Origin: JAGNLA01 sp964472265
Lineage (GTDB): Bacteria; Caldisericota; Caldisericia; JAAYUI01
NCBI GenBank assembly: GCA_964472265.1
Contig: CAYYJO010000009.1
Location: 1 to 38,482, forward strand
Direction of reading: 5' to 3'
Length of the DNA: 38,482 bases
Made by a program: the position numbers and the translations under genes. Of this stretch, positions 32,727-38,482 are shown one piece after another; the stretch's first letter is position 1; every line of letters begins with the position of its first letter. The notes beneath the pieces are model-generated. The model ran no database searches. It had not been told where the DNA came from and was given only the letters and a program-made list of their open reading frames with translations.

Positions 32727-34583
32727 TCACATGAACAGCGGGAATGTGAGGATGAAGGTTGTACCCTGATCCACTTTGCTTTCTACCGAAATGCTTCCGC
32801 CATGAGCCTCTACATGCATCAAGACATTCGCCAAACCAAGCCCAAGCCCTTCAAGCTCCTTGCCGCCGTGTTTCACCTGATGAAATGGCTTGAAGATGTC
32901 ATCGAGTTCGTTCTCGGGGATGCCGATACCTTTGTCAGAAAACCTTATTTCAAGCGAATTTCCGACCAGCAACGCATCACAATTGATTTCCAGCCTGTCC
33001 TTCGGACTGTATTTCACTGAGTTGATGGCGAGATTCTCAAAGATTTCGGAAAATCTTCCAAAATCCAGAGACATGCTCTTTCCTCTGAGTGCAGGATCGA
33101 TTGTGTGGCTGAAGCTTGCCTGATCAGAGTTGTACCTGTTTCTGGCAGTTTTTGAAACCAGCATCAGCAGTTTGGTGCAAAGGCTTCCAAGTGCGTTTGA
33201 AATGCCTGAGATTTCAAAGTTGTATTCGATTGTAGCTTTGTCCAGGTCAAAAAACTCGTTTAGCCTCTTCTTCTCGCTCTCTGCTGCGTCATTTATGATC
33301 TGGGCCATGTTGTGAATGTTTGTGTCATTTGTTGTTATGCTCATCAGAAGTTCAGAGTAGCCGAGGATAAGGGTCAGTGGGTTCCTCATTTCGTGGGCGA
33401 CAGACCTGAGGAAATGCTTCTTGGCCTTCTCAAAATTCTTTCGCTCGGAGACATTTCTTGCAATTCCCATGATCCCGTTCTGACTTTTGATGAGTCTGAC
33501 TTCAAAATCGTGCCTTATGTGGTTTGCGTCGATTGTCTCGATTTCAAAACCGTGCGTGCCTGACTCTATTGAATACTTCAGAAAATCGCTGCCAAAAAGC
33601 TCGGATATGTTTTTCCCTGTGAGCCTTTCTGGGTCATGGCCGTAAAGGGATGCAGAAGGAGAGACGTATTTTATGATATTATTCTCGGTTTGGAAAATGA
33701 TGTCTGTGATGGTTGAGGCAATGTTTGAAAGCCTATTCTCAAGCTCCTCGGCTTTGGACTGTGCGGCCAGTTGTTCAGTCACGTCCCTTCCAACACCGAT
33801 GACTCCGGTGATTTCACCTTTTGGGTTCCTGGTCGGACTTACCACGACCCTGAAATCAAAATTTTTACCGTCCAAGTTGACATGTTTAATGTAGCTGCAA
33901 GGTTTTCCGGTTGTCTGACACTCAATCCTGCATGCCTCAATCATGCTTGCCTGCGGCTCTGTCTCAAGTTCAAAAACGGTCTTGCCAAGGTGGCTTATGT
34001 CATTTTTTCCGAACCCGTCAAGGTAAGACCATCTGAAAAACGTTATCCTGCCAGCGTAATCCTTAACAAAAACCACATCGTGGAGCGACTCAAGGATGGT
34101 TTCCAGAATTTGGTTTGTTTCCTCAATCTTTGCCTTGGAATTTGCAAGATCGGTGATGCCATTGGCAGGTGAGACTGGATCTGTCTTTTCTGAATCTCCA
34201 GACTCGATGGTCCCGAGATGGAGCGTGAATTTTTCACTGGTCAGGTTGATTGCTGAAATCTCCCATTGGATGGAAACCATTGACCCGTCGAGCGCAAACC
34301 AGTTAGAAACGAATTTGCCGTCTCTCCTGAGTGTGCTTGGCGACGATGCGAAAGGCAGTTGATCAAAGCTTCTACCTTCGATCAGGGTGCTGTCAAAACC
34401 TGTAAGGCACTGACATTCCCTGTTAAACACAACTATCATGCCGTTCTGGTTGGCTACAATCGCAGGTTTTGCAACTGCGTCGTATGCAACCTTCAGCGTT
34501 TCAATTATTTCTCCACGTATTTCAAGTGTTTCAAGATTTGCGTTTATATCTTTTTTGGAAATGAATCTTTTTTTCTCAAACAT
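32727..34583 (-). CDS. Cytoplasmic PAS-domain sensor histidine kinase
   Basis: 618 residues without transmembrane segments. Three PAS-type domains (about 25-130, 155-270 and 285-380; PAIVANQNGMIVVFNRECQC, ESLHDVVFVKDYAGRITFFR, IIFQTENNIIKYVSPSAS), then the dimerisation domain with phospho-acceptor H397 in VAHEMRNPLT. The ATPase domain follows with the N box (ENLAINSVKYSP), G1 (DKGIGIPENE) and G2 (GLGLGLANVLMHVEAHGG). It is complete and probably active. No response regulator is adjacent; the receiver protein at 11471 is the only one in the window. The MFS gene lies 70 bases upstream on the same strand. The ATG has no ribosome binding site, and a weak promoter places the transcription start within about two bases of it. 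Confidence 0.93.
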   Translation of the reverse strand: MFEKKRFISKKDINANLETLEIRGEIIETLKVAYDAVAKPAIVANQNGMIVVFNRECQCLTGFDSTLIEGRSFDQLPFASSPSTLRRDGKFVSNWFALDGSMVSIQWEISAINLTSEKFTLHLGTIESGDSEKTDPVSPANGITDLANSKAKIEETNQILETILESLHDVVFVKDYAGRITFFRWSYLDGFGKNDISHLGKTVFELETEPQASMIEACRIECQTTGKPCSYIKHVNLDGKNFDFRVVVSPTRNPKGEITGVIGVGRDVTEQLAAQSKAEELENRLSNIASTITDIIFQTENNIIKYVSPSASLYGHDPERLTGKNISELFGSDFLKYSIESGTHGFEIETIDANHIRHDFEVRLIKSQNGIMGIARNVSERKNFEKAKKHFLRSVAHEMRNPLTLILGYSELLMSITTNDTNIHNMAQIINDAAESEKKRLNEFFDLDKATIEYNFEISGISNALGSLCTKLLMLVSKTARNRYNSDQASFSHTIDPALRGKSMSLDFGRFSEIFENLAINSVKYSPKDRLEINCDALLVGNSLEIRFSDKGIGIPENELDDIFKPFHQVKHGGKELEGLGLGLANVLMHVEAHGGSISVESKVDQGTTFILTFPLFM

Positions 34584-34592
34584 CGCCGTATG

Positions 34593-34621
34593 ATGCTACC
34601 CGCTAAAGGTGCACCGGTCAA
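34593..34621 (-). promoter_or_regulatory. Possible near-leaderless promoter of the histidine kinase
   Basis: On the minus strand TTGACC (34616-34621), 17-base spacer, TAGCAT (34593-34598), nine bases, ATG at 34583. The -10 matches four of six. A transcript would carry only about two untranslated bases. Confidence 0.4.
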
Positions 34622-34653
34622 TCATAAATTGAAAAAAGACTGGTTTAATCACA

Positions 34654-35862
34654 TTATTGCGGTTGCGTTTTTCTGCCAAGCAACGAAACCAGAAATACCA
34701 TCGGAACCAGAATAAGGCTGTGAAGTCCGGAGATGGTGATTGGTATTGCCAGGAACGTAGAAATGGTGCCGGAAATGAAATCACCGAATGGCATGATGCC
34801 CATCAGGGCGACGTTGTAAAAGCCGAGACTCCTGCCAACATACTCCTTGTCAACAAGCGACGGCATGAGGTTTGAACCCATGACGTTGGTCATGACCATC
34901 ATGGAACCGAAGGCGAGGTAGAAGATTCCAATCAAAACTGGGTTTTTAAGCCAGACGGAAACGCCGATCATGATTCCAAAAATCGGGAATGACAGCGCTG
35001 ATAACCTGAAAATCTTGATTCCGTTTGATTTGTTGGCTGCAAAGGAAATGAAGGTTGACCCGGCAAGCGCGCCAATGCCAAGGATGGCGCTCAAAACTCC
35101 CTTTAACCATGGCATGCCCAGCACCTTCTCACAAATTGGCGCAACAAGCAGGTTCCCACTGTAGCCAAAAAGGGCTGCAAGGGCGATGATTGAGAGCATG
35201 TAAAGCGGGGTTTGTTTATCTCTGAGATGCTTGAACCCTGACGAGAAGTTTTTTATGAATGGTTCACGTTTTTCCTTGACAGGGCATTCAACCTTTATGG
35301 TTCTGAGCATGAAAACTTCTGGTATCATCAGCACTCCGGCAACCAGGAAGCACCAACCCCATCCGCCTGCAAGATCAAACAGAAAACCACCAACGAGTGG
35401 GCCGACAATCCTTGCAAAACTGAACGCCATTCTGATTATCGAATTAGCGTTTATATAGCATTCAGAGCCTACCATATCGAAAGTAAACCCATAGAGCGAA
35501 GGACTCATCACGGCCCAAAGAGTCCCGTAAAGTCCGGCAAATAGAGCCACGAGGAGATAATTGAGGCCAATTGTGAAATACAAAATCGAATAAGTCAGCA
35601 GGAGAACGACTATGGAAAGCTGACCCCAGAAAATCACGAGCCGGCGATTGAACGAATCGGCAACAGGACCGACAATCGGCGAAAAGATCAGGTGTGGGAG
35701 CGATGAAATCGAGGACACGATGCCCATAAGCAGCGGGTTGTTCGTGATCCTGAACGCCATCCAGATCATCGCGAGGCTGATGAGCCAGTCACCAATCATC
35801 ATCATTAAGTGAGTTGAGAGGAAAATCCTGAAGTTTCGTTCTTTCAGAGCCGGAAGGTTCAT
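34654..35862 (-). CDS. Major facilitator superfamily exporter
   Basis: 402 residues with about 12 hydrophobic helices. The loop after helix 2 carries the MFS signature in the form GPVADSFNRRLVIFWGQ; N-terminal FRIFLSTHLMMMIGDWLISL and the LPHLIFSPIVGP stretch place it near the MFS_3/EntS-like efflux group. Substrate cannot be predicted. A second-half motif, SLVDKEYVGRSLGFYNVALM, is also typical. The ATG has no ribosome binding site; a -10-like TAGATT ends six bases upstream. It lies upstream of the PAS kinase on the same strand (70-base gap), so read-through into the kinase is possible. Confidence 0.9.
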   Translation of the reverse strand: MNLPALKERNFRIFLSTHLMMMIGDWLISLAMIWMAFRITNNPLLMGIVSSISSLPHLIFSPIVGPVADSFNRRLVIFWGQLSIVVLLLTYSILYFTIGLNYLLVALFAGLYGTLWAVMSPSLYGFTFDMVGSECYINANSIIRMAFSFARIVGPLVGGFLFDLAGGWGWCFLVAGVLMIPEVFMLRTIKVECPVKEKREPFIKNFSSGFKHLRDKQTPLYMLSIIALAALFGYSGNLLVAPICEKVLGMPWLKGVLSAILGIGALAGSTFISFAANKSNGIKIFRLSALSFPIFGIMIGVSVWLKNPVLIGIFYLAFGSMMVMTNVMGSNLMPSLVDKEYVGRSLGFYNVALMGIMPFGDFISGTISTFLAIPITISGLHSLILVPMVFLVSLLGRKTQPQ

Positions 35863-35868
35863 GGCAAC

Positions 35869-35896
35869 AATCTACATTATTCCTACAACCAATCAA
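35869..35896 (-). promoter_or_regulatory. Possible leaderless promoter of the MFS gene
   Basis: On the minus strand TTGATT (35891-35896), 16-base spacer, TAGATT (35869-35874), six bases, ATG at 35862. Four of six matches in each hexamer; supported mainly by the identical geometry seen at other genes. Confidence 0.4.
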
Positions 35897-35984
35897 GGAC
35901 TTCCATAAAGATTGTCAAGAGTTTCATAAAACCATTGTTTCTTGCATATTAAACTTAGCTTTACCAATTGCTCTTCATAGGCTA

Positions 35985-36012
35985 TTGACAAATATTTACT
36001 GTCAAGTATATT
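35985..36012 (+). promoter_or_regulatory. Promoter of hsp20, overlapped by an inverted repeat
   Basis: TTGACA (35985-35990), 16-base spacer, TATATT (36007-36012). The -35 is also the left arm of TTGACA-N9-TGTCAA (35985-36005), so a regulator bound there would cover the promoter spacer. Transcription would start near 36019, leaving a leader of about 57 bases. Confidence 0.7.
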
Positions 36013-36030
36013 TCATATTGTAAATAAAAA

Positions 36031-36058
36031 TTTGTCAACCTCAAAATAGATTGACAAA
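36031..36058. promoter_or_regulatory. Second inverted repeat in the hsp20 leader
   Basis: TTTGTCAA-N12-TTGACAAA, using the same half site as the promoter repeat but in the opposite relative order, ending two bases before AAGGAGG. It could be a second operator, or a leader-RNA hairpin that controls translation near the ribosome binding site. It does not match CIRCE (TTAGCACTC-N9-GAGTGCTAA) or the HspR site. Confidence 0.55.
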
Positions 36059-36075
36059 ACAAGGAGGATAAGAGT

Positions 36076-36516
36076 ATGGCATTAGTAAGATGGAGACCAA
36101 TGAACGACAACGTCAGAGAGGTCATGGGCAGAATGTTTGAGGATGCAGTTTCGTGGCCAAGGTCAGTTTTCAGGAACGTGGAAGGCTTTGAGCCAATTCC
36201 GCTTGATATCTGGGAAGACGGCAACAACCTCATGATCAAGGCGGCAATCCCTGGCATGAAGCCTGAAGACATCAACGTCACCGTCCAGGACAACGTGCTC
36301 ACAATTTCTGGTGAATCCAGGATTGAAGAGGAGCGCAAGGAAAAAGCCCACCATGTTCGCGAGGTCTATTACGGAAAATTCGAAAGATCGGCCATGCTTC
36401 CGTTCCCAATTCAGATCGAAAAGGCCGACAGCGACTACAGGGATGGCATCCTGACCCTCACCCTTCCAAAATCGGAAGAGGCAAGGTCGAAGAGAATCGA
36501 GATAAAGCAGAAGTAA
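36076..36516 (+). CDS. hsp20: Small heat-shock protein Hsp20 (alpha-crystallin family)
   Basis: 146 residues, ATG with AAGGAGG eight bases upstream. Residues about 40-140 are the alpha-crystallin domain: IPLDIWEDGNNLMIKAAIPG, then MKPEDINVTVQDNVLTISGE, the FERSAMLPFPI strand and DGILTLTLPKSE, followed by the short IEIKQK end. Hsp20 proteins hold unfolding clients without ATP until other chaperones refold them. The N-terminal arm (RWRPMNDNVREVMGRMFEDA) is typical of the single-copy bacterial form. It is monocistronic: own promoter, own operators and a strong terminator 48 bases after the stop. Regulation is probably by a repressor that recognises TTGACA/TGTCAA; its gene is not in this window. 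Confidence 0.96.
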   Translation: MALVRWRPMNDNVREVMGRMFEDAVSWPRSVFRNVEGFEPIPLDIWEDGNNLMIKAAIPGMKPEDINVTVQDNVLTISGESRIEEERKEKAHHVREVYYGKFERSAMLPFPIQIEKADSDYRDGILTLTLPKSEEARSKRIEIKQK

Positions 36517-36563
36517 ACATGTTTCCCTGACAAAACACTAATCACATCAAATATGGATGACTT

Positions 36564-36596
36564 GAGACCGTGGAATAAATCCACGGTCTCATTTTT
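36564..36596 (+). terminator. Terminator of hsp20
   Basis: An 11-base perfect stem GAGACCGTGGA / TCCACGGTCTC with loop ATAAA, followed by ATTTTTC. It separates hsp20 from the repeat cluster. The loop closure GGA-ATAAA-TCC recurs in the hairpins at 12186 and 12854. Confidence 0.9.
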
Positions 36597-36619
36597 CATT
36601 GTGGCCACTCAGAATGCGT

Positions 36620-36647
36620 GAAATCATATGGCTTTGCCAGTGATTTC
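36620..36647 (-). repeat. Repeat module B, copy 4
   Basis: 28 bases; on the minus strand GAAATCA / TGATTTC outer stem is kept, and the inner stem has one mismatch (CTGGC with GCCAT). Confidence 0.75.
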
Positions 36648-36846
36648 AATATAAGCTTGTTCAAGTGGCTCAGTTCTTTATCGGCGGAGCCGTTAAAACT
36701 CCCTCATCCGTCACTTCGTGACACTTTCTCCCCAAACTTCGTTTCAGGAGAAGGATACTGCAATTTTTATCTTTGTTTTATCCCCCTTATCAAAAGGGAT
36801 ACAGGGGGATTATGTGGCGCTCCCCAAACAAAGTTAGAGGCATTAA

Positions 36847-36890
36847 TAAACCCTCCGGCACTTCGTGCCACCTCCCTTCATAATGGAGGC
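36847..36890 (-). repeat. Repeat module A, copy 3
   Basis: 44 bases; identical to the copy at 12449-12492 except for one base, but on the opposite strand. The apical GGCAC-GAA-GTGCC stem is perfect. Confidence 0.85.
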
Positions 36891-36931
36891 AAAGATACTG
36901 ATTTTTCTTATCATCACCACTTTGACTGAAA

Positions 36932-36959
36932 GAAATCGGCGGACTTGCTCCGCGATTTC
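36932..36959 (-). repeat. Repeat module B, diverged copy with replaced inner stem
   Basis: Also exactly 28 bases, with GAAATC / GATTTC ends, but the inner stem is GCGGA / TCCGC in place of CTGGC / GCCAG. Every inner position has been replaced while pairing is intact, which is hard to explain without selection for the hairpin. Confidence 0.75.
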
Positions 36960-37076
36960 AAAACAACACAAGTCAAGTGGCTCTTTATCGGCGGAGCCGT
37001 TAAAAATTTCCCTCGCCCGGACGCAGTCTGGGAGAGAGATTAAGGGTGAGGGAGTTCTACAATTTTTATATAAAGC

Positions 37077-38482
37077 CTATTTTGCTACCACTCCAAGCAG
37101 TTCGAAGTACCCAGAAGCCTTCTCAAACAGGAAAAGACCGTCGAGCTTCGGATAAAGCCTGATGGCAACCATAAAGTTTCCTTCAGCAAAGTCAACTGCG
37201 TGCATGGCTTCATACATCACAAACTCCGAGTCAAGAACCTTGTAGTTTCCAACCTTCATTTTGTCAGGTGTCGTCAACTTGATGTTTATCGGCTGTTTTG
37301 CTGCAAGGTCGAACAAGCCTTCAGCGTACTTGCTGCCCGGAAACACTCCGCCAATCTTGAGCACATCAGGCCTGTCCATCCAAAGATTGTAAAGGTCGGC
37401 AATCGGGAGGAGGTCACGGGAGATCACGCGCCTTTCACCGCCAGAGGCTTTTATCGATGCAAGTGACATTTGTTTCTGGTTGCCTCCGGGAACAAGGTAA
37501 TAAAGGATACCAGAATCGTAGCAAAGCGCCGTCATACATTGGAACAGGATGTCGGGCGGGAAAGTCTTTGTCCAGAAGAAGTCCTTCGGGTTTATGGTGT
37601 CGAGAACGGTTTCCTTGAAGTCGGTGAAGTTCACTCTTACAAGTTCTCTTGCGCCTTTGTTGTTGCGGAAGTAGGAAACCCCTGTGCTGTCAGGGTTCCA
37701 GGCAAAGCTGTTGTTGTCTGGTTCGGTTTCATTTGGCAGGTACAGCTCCTTGTTTATGGAGCCGTCGGAGAGAATTGCGTTTTTGTCGCTGACTGTAATT
37801 GTAAATTTTCCGTCGGGGCTTGACATTGGCTTTGGGTACGGATTGTCAAGTGATGAATATTCCTTGTATTTTGCCTGAAGCTGGGTGGAAAGTCCAGAAA
37901 TGCCCTGCATTACAAGATTATACTCACCCGGTTCATTCGCCTGGACAATTGCCGGCGCAAAACCTTCCTTTGTGGCCATGATGATGTATGCAAACGGTTG
38001 CTGGTCGATGCCGGCCATTTTGAACATCTCTTCCTTTGCAACCGAAATGTTGTCCTTGTCAAACAAAACAGGTTTTCCAACAACCTGTGGTGGATTGCCG
38101 GCTGCCATGGCGATCATGGTTATTTTTGCATCTTTCTGATTGACTGTGACCGTGTACGAGTCCTTGAGTTTGTAGGAGCCTGGATCGTACATTCTGACTG
38201 TGAAGGAGAAATCTTCCTTTATTTCGATGTCCCGCTCCTCGGCGACCAAACCCTTCTTTTCAAACTTCACTTTGTATTTTCCAAGTGGAACACACTTTGA
38301 AAGCGGTGTCACACCCCATTCCTTGCCATTTGCCGAAACGGTTGCGCCTTTGGGATTGCTGGTGATTGTCACTAGGCTGAGTTTTGGGAGTACCTCCTTG
38401 ATGTCCAGCCTCTGCTTTTCAACGAGCACGATCTTTTTTGAAACTTCGCCAAAACAGTATTCAGTGTCGTCGATCCTTACTT
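37077..38482 (-). CDS. PEGA-domain and propeller protein (5' end beyond the window)
   Basis: About 467 residues visible; the frame is open to the right edge (VRIDDTEYCFGEVSKKIVLV before the first internal GTG), so the true start lies outside. Residues near 30-105 of the visible part are a PEGA domain (VTITSNPKGATVSANGKEWG, GKYKVKFEKKG), a small beta-sandwich common on surface proteins. The preceding piece looks like the end of another PEGA unit. From about residue 195 the sequence is TolB/WD40-like (SPDGKFTITVSDKNAILSDG, FAWNPDSTGVSYFRNN), with further blades to the end. Probably an exported or membrane-anchored binding protein. No terminator is seen after its TAG; the repeat cluster follows directly. 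Confidence 0.8.
   Translation of the reverse strand, partial: VRIDDTEYCFGEVSKKIVLVEKQRLDIKEVLPKLSLVTITSNPKGATVSANGKEWGVTPLSKCVPLGKYKVKFEKKGLVAEERDIEIKEDFSFTVRMYDPGSYKLKDSYTVTVNQKDAKITMIAMAAGNPPQVVGKPVLFDKDNISVAKEEMFKMAGIDQQPFAYIIMATKEGFAPAIVQANEPGEYNLVMQGISGLSTQLQAKYKEYSSLDNPYPKPMSSPDGKFTITVSDKNAILSDGSINKELYLPNETEPDNNSFAWNPDSTGVSYFRNNKGARELVRVNFTDFKETVLDTINPKDFFWTKTFPPDILFQCMTALCYDSGILYYLVPGGNQKQMSLASIKASGGERRVISRDLLPIADLYNLWMDRPDVLKIGGVFPGSKYAEGLFDLAAKQPINIKLTTPDKMKVGNYKVLDSEFVMYEAMHAVDFAEGNFMVAIRLYPKLDGLFLFEKASGYFELLGVVAK

Larger units (their letters stand above)
36598..37076. repeat. Mosaic of structured intergenic repeats, cluster 2
   Basis: About 480 bases between hsp20 and the PEGA gene, made of the same modules as cluster 1, here mainly on the minus strand. 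Read in reverse it runs D (37055-37010), C (37000-36987), a diverged B (36959-36932), A (36890-36847), E (about 36815-36778), a variant D (about 36760-36700, with a GTCAC-TTC-GTGAC hairpin), C (36692-36679) and B (36647-36620). The order D-C-B thus occurs twice here and once in cluster 1. No convincing gene is present. Confidence 0.85.

Overview
The window is bacterial chromosomal DNA of moderate GC, dense in genes, with no tRNA, rRNA, CRISPR array or transposase gene that I can see. Most proteins are exported or surface-exposed and are built from beta-propellers, fibronectin/Ig/PKD-type sandwiches, a right-handed beta-helix, PEGA and InlB-type repeats. Four carry the 'copper amine oxidase N-terminal' (stalk) domain, which is a surface/structural domain and not an oxidase. 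That domain is abundant in Firmicutes-related and some deep-branching lineages (for example Caldisericum-like bacteria), but nothing here fixes the phylum, so I leave the taxon open.

Layout from left to right: a decayed flotillin 3' end (114-234, minus); two tandem paralogous propeller proteins (354-1490, 1617-2753); an intact flotillin/NfeD membrane pair (2804-4834, minus); a stalk plus FGE/C-type-lectin protein (5009-6532); a protein with a glutamine/lysine-rich tail (6607-7215); an operon of a giant beta-helix/FN3/stalk protein and a receiver-PATAN response regulator (7415-12130); a mosaic of structured repeats (12131-12853); a GH43-like propeller/FN3/stalk protein (12927-15413, minus); a three-gene operon of a large surface protein, a membrane-anchored PsbP-like protein and a WYL regulator (20093 down to 15557); a remnant of an FGE-like gene; a BtrH/C39-like protein; two more exported propeller proteins; a TetR regulator with a zinc-ribbon/membrane/propeller partner (25459-27799); Ig-like and FN3/stalk/PKD proteins, the latter interrupted by an amber codon; a PQQ-type propeller; a PAS histidine kinase; an MFS exporter; an Hsp20 chaperone; a second repeat mosaic (36598-37076); and a PEGA protein that runs off the right edge.

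Three things stand out. First, about eight genes lack a Shine-Dalgarno sequence but have a -35/-10 pair placed so that transcription would begin at or within a few bases of the start codon; these look leaderless, while neighbouring genes have strong GGAGG sites. Second, the two repeat mosaics share hairpin modules whose stems differ between copies by paired, compensating changes, so base pairing appears to be what is conserved. Third, several genes are in flux: a flotillin tail left by duplication, a nearly identical 3' end shared by two otherwise diverged paralogs, an FGE tail with its terminator, and a stop codon splitting a PKD domain.

Regulation visible in sequence includes a consensus promoter overlapped by a palindrome before the TetR gene, and paired TTGACA/TGTCAA inverted repeats around the hsp20 promoter that differ from CIRCE and HAIR. 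All functional calls come from reading motifs by eye; no database search was run.
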